Notes: generated by a model from the letters alone, not told the origin. DNA of 64,000 bases from Pseudanabaena sp. lw0831 (GCF_016584665.1 NZ_BBJB01000067.1:25169-89168); one strand, 5' to 3'; counted from the stretch's first letter, positions 53,014 to 62,478 are shown. A program made the numbers and translations.

Positions 53014-56000
53014 TCAAGTTAATTCTAGCGCTTGTTCGAGTTCGTCAACGGTTACGCCTAAAACCTTTGCTATTGAGCCTAAAAGGCTTTTGTCTTGGGT
53101 GGCTTGATAGATGCGAGAGAGATTTTTTACAGTCATTTCCACATTATGCCGATCTTGGAATTGAACAAAGATTTCTAAGGCTTGTAATAGATTTTGACCT
53201 GCTTCAGTGAGGTTGTTTTCTGCTTCCGCTAATAGTCCCAATTGTCCATACGTGCTGGCTTGGAAGTATTGATCGCCAAATTCGATTTTGATCGCGAGAG
53301 CCTGTTGATAGTTTTGCCGCGCTTCTCCATATTCTCGCAATTCTTGGGCTACTCTTCCCAACTGTTGGTAGGTGCTGGCTTGGGAGTAGCGATCGCCAAA
53401 TTCGATATCGATCGCGAGAGCCTGTTGATAGTTTTGCCGAGCTTCTCCATATTCTCGCAATAAATAGGCAACATTTCCTAACTGGTGGTATGTGCTGGCT
53501 TGGGAGTAGCGATTGCCAAATTCGATAAAGATCACGATCGCCTGTTGATAGTTTTGCCGAGCTTCTCCATATTCTCGCAATTCTTGGGCTACTATTCCCA
53601 ACTGGTGGTAGGAAGTTGCTTGTTGATAGCGATCGTTAAATTCATGAAAGATCGCAATAGCTTGTTTGTAATTCAGTTTTGCTTCTTCATACTCTCTTAA
53701 TTCTAGAGCAACATTTCCTAACTGGTGGTATGTGCTGGCTTGGGAGTAGCGATCGCCAAATTCGATGTTGATTGCGAGAGCCTGTTGATAGTTTTGCCGT
53801 GCTTCTCCATATTCTCGCAACTCTTCGGCTACTCTTCCCAACTGGTGGTAGGTGCTGGCAAGTGCGGATTTTACTTGTGTTTCTGCAACATCAGTAAGTT
53901 GTTGAAAAAGAATTACGCTTTTTTGATAAGCCGCTCTTGCATTTTGATAATCTTTCGTTTGCAAATAACAAACTGCTAGCCGATCAAGTGCCATTATAAT
54001 TTCAAGACCTATCTTACCTATGCGTATTTTGAGAGGATAAGATTCTTGTTCTTGCGCGACAAACTTTGACAACTTCAATGCACTCTGATTATCGCTGTTA
54101 GTATAGAAGTATTGAAACAGGCAAAAGAAAATATTAATACTTTCTTGATTTGCCAAACAAGTTTGCAGCGAATTGTAGAGATTTTCGTATTCCAATCGAC
54201 AGAAGAAGATTCCTAGCTGGCGTTCTTGCGGATCTTTGGATTTCATTAATTGATTGTAGGAACCTGCCAAGCCTTGATAGTGATTCTTAAAACCTTCTTG
54301 CAGTGCCTTGTGTGTCGCTTCATCCAAACTCGCTAACTTAGTTTTCAGGAAATAGGGGAAAATCGGTTGAATTGTCAGCTGACGGTTTGACTCATCCCTT
54401 CCTTCCAACAAACCCCAATTAATCGCCTCCTGAATCGCCGCATCAAAATTCGCAAAATCATAATCCTGAAATGGTTCTAGCTTTTGTAATTCTTCTGCAT
54501 AAATGGGAATAAGATTGCGATGAATAAATCCCGTAAACGGCGCGAGACAAATCAATAACCTTTGAGCATCGGGCGACAAATTACTGTGGGAATATTCCAC
54601 ACACTTCAAAATACTCTTGGTTTTATCCTCACTCCCACTATCCAAATCAAAATCCGCCGCCTGCAACGCATCCAAAATCTGCGACGGTGATTGACTTTTC
54701 AGATTTGGCAACACCACCTCCAGCGCCAACGGATACCCCGCCAACACCTTCATCAATCTTGTAAACTCTGGATCGGCTTCGATCGCCTTTACCCTCTGCG
54801 GCACATGACGCGCCAAAATCCTTTGCGCCAACAGCGTCCTTGCCTCTTGGTCTAGCCCCCGCAACCCATACACATTTTGCTGAAAAGTCGCCGCCTTCAG
54901 CCAATCCTCAGCACAGCGCGACCCAAAAATCACCCGCGTCTTGCCCCCCGCTAACTTCTTCAGAAAATCTCGCAACTTCACCTGTTCCGCTTGCGGCAAA
55001 GTATTCGGAATCGCCAAGGGTTCCCCCGTCACCGACTCCAAATTATCCAAGATCAACACATGACCCGCACCCCGCAACAACGCCACCAACTTCGGCACTT
55101 GCGCCGCCTGACTCATCGCCTGAAACCTACCCATCTCAAAGCGGTCATACAGCCTCTGTCCCAACTCAAACAAAATCTGCTCTAGCGTCCAAGCCCTCTC
55201 ATCGTAACCAAAATAGAAAATCTGCTCCCCTTTTTCACTATCCGCAAAATGCGTCTTCTCCCACCATTCCCGCAAAAAATTTAACAGCGTCGTCTTACCC
55301 GTACCGCCCATCCCCTGCAACAGCAGCATATTGTGCCGCGCCAACGCCTTCTCAATCCTGAGAATATCCAAATCCCGACCCACAAACTCATACTCAGGCT
55401 GCACAAACTCAAACGCCCGACCCAACGACTCAAAATAAGTCTCCTCTTCTCGCGCCGTAAACTCCCGCAAATTCAAATTCACCTGCTGCGTGCCATACAC
55501 CACAGGCAACAACCAATCCTCCAACGGAATTGAATAATTAAAATAAGCTCTCCGTTCCTTCTGGTTAAACAACTCGCGCCGCCCCAACCGCACCGCATCT
55601 TCCAATAGCTTCTTATTGAAAATCTGCTCATACACCGCCGCCATCATCACCTTCGCTGCCGTCACCGTGACGCTATAGCCCATCGCCACCACCATCTGCA
55701 TACCCGCCGCCATCAACCGACTACCCAGACTCGTCTCGCGATAGTCCTCTACTAGCCCCGTCTCCGTACCCAACTGTTTCCCCGACTGACAAGCATTCAG
55801 CATACAGACAGGAATCCGCTTCCCCGTCAGCAAATCCGCCAACTCCGTCGCCTCCACTAAGTCCTCTTCCCCATCCTCATTTCCCTCCAATACTAAAAAT
55901 GCCTTCACACCACTATAGGCTGCAATCTGAGTTCTGCCATACCTTTGCTTAAAGGTCAGCGCATCCGCCGCCGCCTTATTCTCGACATTGCACTGGTCAT

Positions 56001-56679
56001 AGGTCAGCAAAGCCCCATGACAATCAAAATGAATCATGTGATAATGCCCCGCCCCCTTCTCTTCCAAATGCCTTGACAAACCCTCAAATGTCGCAGGACG
56101 CAACAAATCGATCTTCACAGGCAACTGACTATTGCCCAAAGCCTCAATCAAAGGACGCGAAATCACCCGATAAGCCACATCATTTTTAGAAGGTCGCGCC
56201 GTCACCATCAACACATTCAGCGTCGGCGACTGATTCACCGCCGCCATCACCGCCGTCGGCTTGGTACTTTTTCGCACCATCACACAATCTACTGCCAAAG
56301 GTCGAGGCAACTCCGCATCGCGCAACGCCTCCCAATGCAAAGCCTGAAACTCTGGATTAATCCCCTCAATCTCAAACCGCAATGCCCCCAAATTGTCCCT
56401 TAATCGCAAATAGTCCGCATAAGCCTTTCTATCCGCAAAAATCTGGTCAAACAACCGCGTGCCATATTCCCTGATACTAGCCGCCACATCGGCAGCCGTA
56501 GTCGTATCCAGCATCGGAAACCTCAACCACTGCTCGAAATACCACTCCAGCCGCGCCTCCTCCGACTTCAAAAAGGGATCGCTAACCTTGATATTTGGGT
56601 AATCACGCCCATCAATCCGCAAAGTGGCAAGAAAGCCATCATCCACCTGTTGCTCTTCACGAATCGTAATTACGGGCAT
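53014..56679 (-). CDS. CHAT protease - STAND (NB-ARC-like) ATPase - TPR protein, putative immune effector
   Basis: The 1221-residue protein starts at ATG 56679 after GAGGG. Residues about 1-140 are a helical lead. A CHAT caspase-like domain spans about 150-400, with the His in YHMIHFDCHG (H221) and the Cys in LNACQSG (C297). An AAA/STAND ATPase begins at EYEFVGRD; Walker A is GMGGTGKTT (456-464), a Walker B-like VLILDNLES follows, and winged-helix-like and helical regions run to about 900. At the C-terminus six to seven 40-residue TPR units (LREYGEARQNYQQAL) are followed by a VTVDELEQALEL cap. CHAT-STAND-TPR proteins are regarded as regulated proteases in bacterial conflict and cell death. 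The substrate is unknown. Confidence 0.9.
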   Translation of the reverse strand: MPVITIREEQQVDDGFLATLRIDGRDYPNIKVSDPFLKSEEARLEWYFEQWLRFPMLDTTTAADVAASIREYGTRLFDQIFADRKAYADYLRLRDNLGALRFEIEGINPEFQALHWEALRDAELPRPLAVDCVMVRKSTKPTAVMAAVNQSPTLNVLMVTARPSKNDVAYRVISRPLIEALGNSQLPVKIDLLRPATFEGLSRHLEEKGAGHYHMIHFDCHGALLTYDQCNVENKAAADALTFKQRYGRTQIAAYSGVKAFLVLEGNEDGEEDLVEATELADLLTGKRIPVCMLNACQSGKQLGTETGLVEDYRETSLGSRLMAAGMQMVVAMGYSVTVTAAKVMMAAVYEQIFNKKLLEDAVRLGRRELFNQKERRAYFNYSIPLEDWLLPVVYGTQQVNLNLREFTAREEETYFESLGRAFEFVQPEYEFVGRDLDILRIEKALARHNMLLLQGMGGTGKTTLLNFLREWWEKTHFADSEKGEQIFYFGYDERAWTLEQILFELGQRLYDRFEMGRFQAMSQAAQVPKLVALLRGAGHVLILDNLESVTGEPLAIPNTLPQAEQVKLRDFLKKLAGGKTRVIFGSRCAEDWLKAATFQQNVYGLRGLDQEARTLLAQRILARHVPQRVKAIEADPEFTRLMKVLAGYPLALEVVLPNLKSQSPSQILDALQAADFDLDSGSEDKTKSILKCVEYSHSNLSPDAQRLLICLAPFTGFIHRNLIPIYAEELQKLEPFQDYDFANFDAAIQEAINWGLLEGRDESNRQLTIQPIFPYFLKTKLASLDEATHKALQEGFKNHYQGLAGSYNQLMKSKDPQERQLGIFFCRLEYENLYNSLQTCLANQESINIFFCLFQYFYTNSDNQSALKLSKFVAQEQESYPLKIRIGKIGLEIIMALDRLAVCYLQTKDYQNARAAYQKSVILFQQLTDVAETQVKSALASTYHQLGRVAEELREYGEARQNYQQALAINIEFGDRYSQASTYHQLGNVALELREYEEAKLNYKQAIAIFHEFNDRYQQATSYHQLGIVAQELREYGEARQNYQQAIVIFIEFGNRYSQASTYHQLGNVAYLLREYGEARQNYQQALAIDIEFGDRYSQASTYQQLGRVAQELREYGEARQNYQQALAIKIEFGDQYFQASTYGQLGLLAEAENNLTEAGQNLLQALEIFVQFQDRHNVEMTVKNLSRIYQATQDKSLLGSIAKVLGVTVDELEQALELT
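53242..53860 (-). repeat. 120-bp tandem DNA repeats encoding the TPR units
   Basis: The block ending CTTCTCCATATTCTCGCAA recurs at exact 120-bp steps (anchor ends at 53340, 53460, 53580, 53820; the unit ending near 53700 is diverged). High DNA identity shows recent expansion or gene conversion. These are coding repeats, not a CRISPR. Confidence 0.9.
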
Positions 56680-56824
56680 ACATAATCCCTCGATGATCAG
56701 CAGTGATATCTAAAAATCATATCTCAGAACTCATTTAAAAATAACTTTCTACGGTTGAAAACCTGAAAACCCTTTTTTAAGCCTCTTAAAAAAGCTACCT
56801 TGTATACAGGTCATCTGCTTTCGT

Positions 56825-56946
56825 CTACACACAAGTAGCCAAGAACTCAAGTTCTTGGCTAAAAGCTAAAGTCATCTAAAGATGACTGAACAAAGAAAGT
56901 CAACCCGTTTCAACGGGTTTTAGCTCTTAGCCCGCACTTGAGTGTA
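56825..56946. repeat. Structured repeat element between the CHAT gene and the ABM gene
   Basis: Outer arms CTACACACAAGTAGCCAAGA and, reversed, CTACACTCAAGTGCGGGCTAAGA enclose three hairpins: AGCCAAGAAC-tcaa-GTTCTTGGCT, AGTCATC-taaa-GATGACT and AACCCG-tttcaa-CGGGTT. Elements with this set of stems are common between cyanobacterial genes and resemble non-autonomous insertion-sequence derivatives. No ORF. Confidence 0.65.
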
Positions 56947-56954
56947 GGGCGTTC

Positions 56955-57716
56955 GTGATTCATGCAGACAATCTAGACTTATGCATAAACAATATTGAGA
57001 GTTTGAACTTAGAAAATATGCCAAATCCGCCTTTAGAACAACTTTTTTACTCCAGTCTGGTTACAGAACACATAGTCCCTAAAGGTCGAGACTTCGCTTT
57101 TAAACGATGGCACAATAACTTAGTAGAAACCTCAAAACAATATGAAGGCTTTCTGCGCTGCGATCTATGCCCTCCCCTCAGATGTAAAGACCCAGTTGTG
57201 AAATGGTATTACATATTCCATTTTGATTCGCCAGAACATCTCAATCAATGGATGGAGTCAAGCGATCGCAAGCAATTATTAGAATCTGGACAAGAAATAT
57301 TTTCCGCCTATCGATTTAAGTCTTTTACTACGGGCTTAGAGGGCTGGTTCTCTGCGCTGTCAGGTAATTCAGAATATAAAGGGCTTGGCCCCCCGCGCTG
57401 GAAACAAATCCTCGCTGTAGTTTTAGGGCTTTATCCTGTGGTGATGATGCAGGCGATCGCATTTTCGATATTAGGAATTATGCAATCTTGGTCACTAGCT
57501 AGTTCAATGATTGTGAATAATCTAATTACTTCGACAATCCTGAGCCTGTATGTAATGCCTTTGATCTCAAAAAGCTTAAGTTTTTGGTTGCAACCTGCCT
57601 ATCGCCCCATGTCACTCAAAACAAATTTAATTGGCGCTACCTTAGTCGCAGTCAGTTTGATACTAATGGTGAGCATATTCAATGGAGCTTTGGGAATGCT
57701 GTCAACACGTCCGTAG
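56955..57716 (+). CDS. Antibiotic-biosynthesis-monooxygenase-like protein with C-terminal membrane domain
   Basis: From GTG 56955 the protein has 253 residues; ATG 57018 ([10 protein letters not shown]) is an alternative. The N-terminal half is a ferredoxin-like ABM domain ([53 protein letters not shown]). The second half has a [20 protein letters not shown] motif and three to four membrane helices. This ABM-membrane form is common in bacteria and of unknown substrate. Confidence 0.82.
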   Translation: MIHADNLDLCINNIESLNLENMPNPPLEQLFYSSLVTEHIVPKGRDFAFKRWHNNLVETSKQYEGFLRCDLCPPLRCKDPVVKWYYIFHFDSPEHLNQWMESSDRKQLLESGQEIFSAYRFKSFTTGLEGWFSALSGNSEYKGLGPPRWKQILAVVLGLYPVVMMQAIAFSILGIMQSWSLASSMIVNNLITSTILSLYVMPLISKSLSFWLQPAYRPMSLKTNLIGATLVAVSLILMVSIFNGALGMLSTRP

Positions 57717-57736
57717 AGATAGCAGAACCAATTTAT

Positions 57737-57775
57737 AAAACAAAAAAGCGGCGCTTCGCGCCGCTTTTTTGTTTT
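57737..57775. terminator. Bidirectional terminator, arms AAAACAAAAAAGCGGCGC
   Basis: An 18-bp perfect stem around ttc (GC-ttc-GC apex) with A/T tracts separates the convergent ABM gene and the 77-aa gene. Confidence 0.9.
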
Positions 57776-58007
57776 ACAGAAACCTTGAACCTAATCTCCG
57801 AATCACATGAACGGACTCGTACCATAGATGTTCTGGGGTGATGCCAAACGCAACTTTCGCCACGATGAGCGCGATCGCGACAATCAAAAATGGTGCTAAA
57901 AATGATTTTGCGACTTTCTGTAAAGACGCAAATATCACCATTGAAGCAACTAACGCTGCTACTAATAACAGCCAATCTTCGAGCCGACCTGATAGAATTC
58001 CATCCAT
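57774..58007 (-). CDS. Small membrane protein, 77 aa
   Basis: Two hydrophobic helices (WLLLVAALVASMVIFASL and FLAPFLIVAIALIVAKVAFG) are followed by TPEHLWYESVHVIRRLG. It starts two bases after the stop codon of the LTxxQ-type gene and is therefore likely co-translated with it. Family not recognised. Confidence 0.7.
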   Translation of the reverse strand: MDGILSGRLEDWLLLVAALVASMVIFASLQKVAKSFLAPFLIVAIALIVAKVAFGITPEHLWYESVHVIRRLGSRFL

Positions 58008-58009
58008 GA

Positions 58010-58702
58010 TTATTGCTTTGCCTCAGCAGCTTTCATTTTGGCACTGATCTTTTCGACAATTGATTCTGCTGATGGCGCTAGAGGAGACTTATTCTTTGCC
58101 ATGTTCATGCCAGCAGTAATTTTTTCGCCGATTTCTTCGGGTGTAGGAATAAATAGCTGCTTATTTTTCAAGAATAATTGTTTCTTCTGAGCAGGAGTGA
58201 GCGTTGCAAAAATATCTTTTTTAGGAATAGCTTTAAATACTGCGCTCAACTTAGTCTTTTGGGCTGGAGTGAGAGTTACAGCCTTAAAAGCCTTGCGAAA
58301 ACTAGTTCCTGCGGCAACCTTAGCCGCAAATTCTGCTTGCTGCTCTGGAGTTAAGACACTCTCAATTTGAGGTATTATTTCTGTTTCTAATTTGGCTAGC
58401 AAATTAGTTGCTTCATCAGTAGGTTTTGGTGCAGCGACTTCTGCTACTGGTGCAGCAGCTTCAGGTGTAGCGACTTCTGTTACAGGTGCAGCAGCCTCTG
58501 GTGTAGAAACGTCTGCTACTGGAGCAGCAACTTCGGGTGCAGTGACTTCAGGCGCAGCAACAGACTCCATAGCATCAATTTCTGCCGCAGCCAGCAAAGT
58601 TGCCGCAGGCAGAGAGTGTGACTGTGCTTGAGCAGCATTGCCAGTGAGTAGTCCCACAAAAATTAGGGCGCTGATAAAAATCGAGAGTAAACGTTGTTTC
58701 AT
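58010..58702 (-). CDS. Exported Ala/Pro/Val-repeat protein with LTPxQ motifs
   Basis: The 230-residue precursor has a Sec signal (LLSIFISALIFVGLLTGNAAQA). A low-complexity segment (PVAEVATPEAAAPV-type repeats) spans about residues 50-95. The helical C-terminal region has three LTPEQ/LTPAQ motifs (LTPEQQAEFAAKV, LTPAQKTKLSAVF, LTPAQKKQLF). LTxxQ motifs are typical of Spy/CpxP periplasmic chaperone-like proteins, so an envelope-stress or chaperone role is possible. Confidence 0.7.
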   Translation of the reverse strand: MKQRLLSIFISALIFVGLLTGNAAQAQSHSLPAATLLAAAEIDAMESVAAPEVTAPEVAAPVADVSTPEAAAPVTEVATPEAAAPVAEVAAPKPTDEATNLLAKLETEIIPQIESVLTPEQQAEFAAKVAAGTSFRKAFKAVTLTPAQKTKLSAVFKAIPKKDIFATLTPAQKKQLFLKNKQLFIPTPEEIGEKITAGMNMAKNKSPLAPSAESIVEKISAKMKAAEAKQ

Positions 58703-58764
58703 TACTTTTCCTGAAAGATTTTATAGGAATAAATAAGCATTACTTGGCAATGCTTATTTGCTAT

Positions 58765-59553
58765 TTAAGTTAAAGGTTTACGACCATGTTCGACATAGGC
58801 AGCGATCGCCAAAATCGAAATAATGATCAAAGGTAGAGACAAACTCCACCAAGACTCAGAAACCAAGACAAAGCAAGCAGCCAGCAATCCACCAAGGGCA
58901 AAACCTGCGATCGTCGGTACAAATCGACAGATCCGTTCTAAAGACTCACTTGCTTCAGTTTGGGTTGCTTCAGTTTGGATACTTGCAAACTTAGCGAGAA
59001 AAAACTGCACAACATCAATGGTGAGTTGTGTAGTATTTCCAGTCATTACTGTTGTCGGAATGTAGCTTTTGAATACTCCTTTTGCTTCCTTCATCAAGGC
59101 ATTTTGAATCGCCATTGCGATTACGCCAGATATACCAATGGGTAGGATCAAATCTTCTTGCACATCAAATAGAAGATCGGGCGAAAGCGTCATTCCCATT
59201 GCTAGGAAAACTGCTAAAGCGATCGCTTCCGCTGTAAGTAAGACTCCAAACACACACCATTGTTGACGACGAGAAAAACGAGCAAGCAGAGAAGTCAAAG
59301 CGACAGTTAGCACAAATGTTGGCAACATCAATAAACGAGTAATGGTTGTCTCAGTGTCAGCACTTACAAATGAAGAACCCGCTAAAGCTATGTTGCCAGT
59401 CACATGGGCTGTAAATAGTCCAAACAAAATAATAAATGCAGAAGTATCAACAAACCCAGCTACCCAACTTAATAGAAATCCTGCTGGTCCATCACTGATT
59501 AAGTAAGCACTGAGATTAAACTTGAATTGCGATCGCGGAATTGCTGAAGTCAT
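58765..59553 (-). CDS. YoaK/DUF1275 family membrane protein
   Basis: The 262-residue protein has about six membrane helices and family motifs: GFLLSWVAGFVDTSAFIILFGLFTAHVTGN, MAIQNALMKEAKGVF and TVMTGNTTQLTIDVVQFF. The function of the family is unknown; transport is assumed. It lies 62 bp before the LTxxQ-type gene on the same strand. Confidence 0.9.
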   Translation of the reverse strand: MTSAIPRSQFKFNLSAYLISDGPAGFLLSWVAGFVDTSAFIILFGLFTAHVTGNIALAGSSFVSADTETTITRLLMLPTFVLTVALTSLLARFSRRQQWCVFGVLLTAEAIALAVFLAMGMTLSPDLLFDVQEDLILPIGISGVIAMAIQNALMKEAKGVFKSYIPTTVMTGNTTQLTIDVVQFFLAKFASIQTEATQTEASESLERICRFVPTIAGFALGGLLAACFVLVSESWWSLSLPLIIISILAIAAYVEHGRKPLT

Positions 59554-59581
59554 TTTCTTGCCTTGAATTAGAGCTTATCCC

Positions 59582-59687
59582 AATTCTCAAAATGACAATA
59601 CCGTTTTGAGAATTCAAAAACCTTGCTAGGTTTGATTTTCAATTCTCAAAAGTTTAACTGCATTTTAGAGAATTGGTATTAATAGAT
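59582..59687. repeat. AATTCTCAAAATG-type inverted repeats
   Basis: AATTCTCAAAA...TTTTGAGAATT (59582-59614) is followed by a second hairpin ATTCTCAAAA...TTTTAGAGAAT (to 59687). The motif matches the arms at 6558-6602. A further small hairpin, GTAGGGTGGGC-aat-GCCCACCTTAC, occurs at about 59740-59764. No gene in 59554-59771. Confidence 0.65.
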
Positions 59688-59771
59688 TGTTGACAAGTGT
59701 TAGGTGATTTCCACAAAATAACTTACCAAGCAGGAGATAGGTAGGGTGGGCAATGCCCACCTTACTAATTT

Positions 59772-60350
59772 CTAAGGAATAACAACTTCGGCAGGTGCGC
59801 TTTCTACTGCTGGCTCAGTTACTGCTTCTGGAGCGGCGGATTCAGGCGCTGCTTTTTCTTTGTCTTCAACTGCTTCTGCGGCAGCGGCTTTCTCTGCTTC
59901 TTTAGCTTTTTTGGCTTCTAGCTTAGCTGCCTCTTTAGCTTTTTTGGCTTCTAGCTTGGCTGCTTTTTTAGCCGCCTTTTCCGCAGCTTTAGCTTCTTCT
60001 GCTTTAGATTCCTCTGCTTCCTTTAGCTTTTTGGCTTCAAGTTTCGCGGCGGCTTTGGTTTTTTTTGCTTCCGCCTTTGCAGCAGCTTTGGCTTCTGGAG
60101 TTTCCACTACTGCTTCCGGCTCTACAGCCGCATCTGCGATTAGGCTAGAAAAAATTCCACCATTTTCAGTCGCTTTTGCAGACAAGATCGCAATATCAAA
60201 ATTGGATGCTGTTACAGATGCTTGTGCATGGACAGGATTCCCCAAAAACACACTCAACATCAGGATTAGTGATAAACACAGGCTGTTAAATCTAGTAATT
60301 AATTCGGGGCTAGGTAATTTAAACATGGTGCTAAATTTGTTCTTAAGCAT
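59772..60350 (-). CDS. Exported Ala/Lys/Glu-rich low-complexity protein
   Basis: The 192-residue precursor has a long signal region (FNSLCLSLILMLSVFLG, cleavage near HAQA; ATG 60326 is a plausible alternative start). The mature part is dominated by AKKAAKLEAKKAKEAAKLEA-type repeats, predicting a long charged helix, then an acidic APES/PAEV tail. It may bind envelope or polyanions, but composition alone does not define a function. It precedes the YoaK and LTxxQ-type genes on the same strand. Confidence 0.7.
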   Translation of the reverse strand: MLKNKFSTMFKLPSPELITRFNSLCLSLILMLSVFLGNPVHAQASVTASNFDIAILSAKATENGGIFSSLIADAAVEPEAVVETPEAKAAAKAEAKKTKAAAKLEAKKLKEAEESKAEEAKAAEKAAKKAAKLEAKKAKEAAKLEAKKAKEAEKAAAAEAVEDKEKAAPESAAPEAVTEPAVESAPAEVVIP

Positions 60351-61205
60351 ACTTTTACTCCACTAATTTTTGATTGCCAAAATCAACTAATAAACTCAAT
60401 CTAGAATTAGCGATCGCGCTACTTGCTTGTCACTATCAATGTCATTAAAGGTGTCAGCAAAGAATAGATTGAACAATTAATTTTATGACTAAACTAAAAT
60501 TGGCGCTCTAATGATTTGGTTTAATTTGCAAGATCTATTACAACAGGATGTTTGCAGAGCAATAGTATTCTAAATTACTTTTTTGTCGAATTAATTCTAG
60601 ATATAATAATTGCTTTATTATCTTTAAATCCATTGACATCAACATTTTAGAAGATAGTTGATATTAATAAAACCTCTAATATTCTCATTGATATTTATTG
60701 CAATATTACAGATAATGATTAGCTATTCATTGTCTGCTATTAAATATTTTAACTGCAAGTAGGAAGCGGTTTTTGGATTGCTTTACTACTAACCTAGTGA
60801 GGAGAAAATTCTATCCAAGTAGTTTAGGATTACTATAAAATCTCATTATGAATTAACCAAAATTATTTAGCCATTAAAGTTAGAATTCGCCTTAAGGGCA
60901 TTTGGTGATTTCTATTTAAAATTTACCCAACCCTAACCCTCTCCTTGAAAAGGGTAGGCAACAACAATTCCACTTTCTCACTTTTTAAGTGGGAACCACG
61001 ACTTATGTCTATGATGATGGGAACTTCTTTAAAAGAAATGTCCTTAAAAGTGTCTGGATGTGGGTTTCAATTCTTGAAAGTGCAGTCCCACTTTTAAGAA
61101 TTGGCATGATTTACCTATAAAACACATGTATACAGTATACACAAAAAGTTGATGTGACAATATTTAACTAAAAAAAGCCGCTACTCTCAGTATGAAAATC
61201 GATTT
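60351..61205. other. AT-rich region without recognisable gene
   Basis: About 850 bp with no convincing ORF. It holds AT-rich tracts and small stem-loops: CTCCTTGAAAAGG, CACTTTTTAAGTGG, ACTTTAAA-type arms at about 60950-61110, and a GTATACAGTATAC palindrome at about 61128-61141. No promoter, tRNA or known RNA was identified. Confidence 0.6.
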
Positions 61206-61286
61206 CCAACAAGAAAAGAGGCGATGCACAGCATCGCCTCTTTTCTTGTTGGGGATTTCAATATAGACGGCGCACAGCGCCGCCTA
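61206..61286. repeat. 22-bp palindrome plus small GC-aca-GC hairpin
   Basis: CCAACAAGAAAAGAGGCGAT + GC and complement flank aca (61206-61252, GC-aca-GC apex), followed by TAGACGGCGC-aca-GCGCCGCCTA (61264-61286). Both are next to the stop codon of the minus-strand HEAT-repeat gene and could terminate it. Confidence 0.85.
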
Positions 61287-61296
61287 TTAGAAAGAT

Positions 61297-62478
61297 TTAG
61301 CCCTGAATTGTCGTAAAGTCTGACTCGTCGCCAAAATCTCTGAGATTGGAGACAGAATAATTGGGTATGGCAACCGTATGCTTAATATTATTTAAGATTT
61401 CCTGAGCTTCAGGCGAATTTACTTGTGCTAAGGCCCTCAAAATAGCACTGCGGACTGAGCGATCGCGATCTTTTATCGATTGTGAGAGATAGAACACAGC
61501 ATCATGCGAGCCAATTTCCCCCAAGGCTAATGCTGCATCACAACGTACATAGGCATATTCATCATCTCTCAGGACTTGGGCAAGCATTGGTACAACTTCC
61601 TCCATGCCAATCTGCCCTAAGGTGCGAGCGGCGACACTGCGGGTATGACTGGAAGGGTTGTAAAGCATTTTTGAGACAGGAGCAATAGCGGGAGCACCAA
61701 TATTCTTTAATGCTTGTACGGCTTGGGACTGCACACTAATATCATTGTCAGTAAGTAAACTCGCTAGGGAATTAGCCGATAGAGGCGATTTAATCTGACC
61801 CAGCGCCCAAGCAGCTTCAAAACGCACTGATTTACTGCCATGCTCAAGAGCGTCGATTAGGGTGGTGACTGCTAGGGGTGAACTAATTTGACCAAGAGAG
61901 TGAGCAGCATGAACTTTGACCATGTCATCATTATGTTTTAGTGCCTCTACTAAGGGTGATACTGCAGGTAAACTGGCTCGACCTAATGCTTTGGCGCTTG
62001 CTGCTTGGACTTGTATTGATGGATGCCGCAATAACTTTACTAAGGAACCGATCGCTTCATTACTGCCAATCCAACTTAGCGCTGCTGCTGCTTGCCAGTG
62101 AATTTGACGGTGAGGATTTTTGGTAGCGGCGATTAAAGGTGGGATTGCTAATGGCGATCGCAAATAGCCTAGGGCGATCGCAGCTTTTTTGGATACGGCA
62201 ACTTCATCGCTTTCGAGACGCTCTAGCAAAGCAGGCAAGACATTATCGCGGCAACGAATTATTTTTTGTAATGCTAAGGAAAATTGGTCAGAGCGCACAG
62301 CCGCATCAAACTCAGCTAAAATTGCTGACTCGCCACCTAGATCGGGCGCGGACATCGCATAGCGATCTTCAGGTAGCGCATATCCAGGAGATACGGGAAT
62401 CCGATAATCTTCTAACTTCGGCGGCGTGATTTTAGAAGCGATCGGGATTGTGGGTAGTTGCGGATCTGGTGCGGTCAT
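61297..62478 (-). CDS. HEAT-repeat protein of the PBS lyase-like family
   Basis: The 393-residue protein has about eight to nine 31-residue HEAT units (VSKKAAIALGYLRSPLAIPPLIAA, VQAASAKALGRASLPAVSPLVEAL, VRCDAALALGEIGSHDAVFYL) after an approximately 85-residue N-terminal segment. E/F-type phycobilin lyases and many cyanobacterial scaffold proteins share this repeat. The lyase-type His/Cys patterns are not evident, so a protein-protein scaffold role is as likely. Confidence 0.85.
   Translation of the reverse strand: MTAPDPQLPTIPIASKITPPKLEDYRIPVSPGYALPEDRYAMSAPDLGGESAILAEFDAAVRSDQFSLALQKIIRCRDNVLPALLERLESDEVAVSKKAAIALGYLRSPLAIPPLIAATKNPHRQIHWQAAAALSWIGSNEAIGSLVKLLRHPSIQVQAASAKALGRASLPAVSPLVEALKHNDDMVKVHAAHSLGQISSPLAVTTLIDALEHGSKSVRFEAAWALGQIKSPLSANSLASLLTDNDISVQSQAVQALKNIGAPAIAPVSKMLYNPSSHTRSVAARTLGQIGMEEVVPMLAQVLRDDEYAYVRCDAALALGEIGSHDAVFYLSQSIKDRDRSVRSAILRALAQVNSPEAQEILNNIKHTVAIPNYSVSNLRDFGDESDFTTIQG

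Noticed and set aside
53242..53860. Regular 120-bp repeats that could suggest a CRISPR array
   Set aside because: The period is a multiple of three, the repeats are in frame within one long ORF, and they translate to TPR units. There are no unique spacers between short repeats.
54840..55361. Open frame on the plus strand inside the CHAT-STAND gene
   Set aside because: It is antisense to conserved ATPase motifs and its product is Ser/Pro/Thr-biased low-complexity sequence. The minus-strand frame explains the region fully.
59860..60366. Plus-strand frame of Ala/Ser/Phe-rich sequence
   Set aside because: It is the reverse strand of the Ala/Lys/Glu repeat gene. The minus-strand frame has a proper signal peptide and is preferred.
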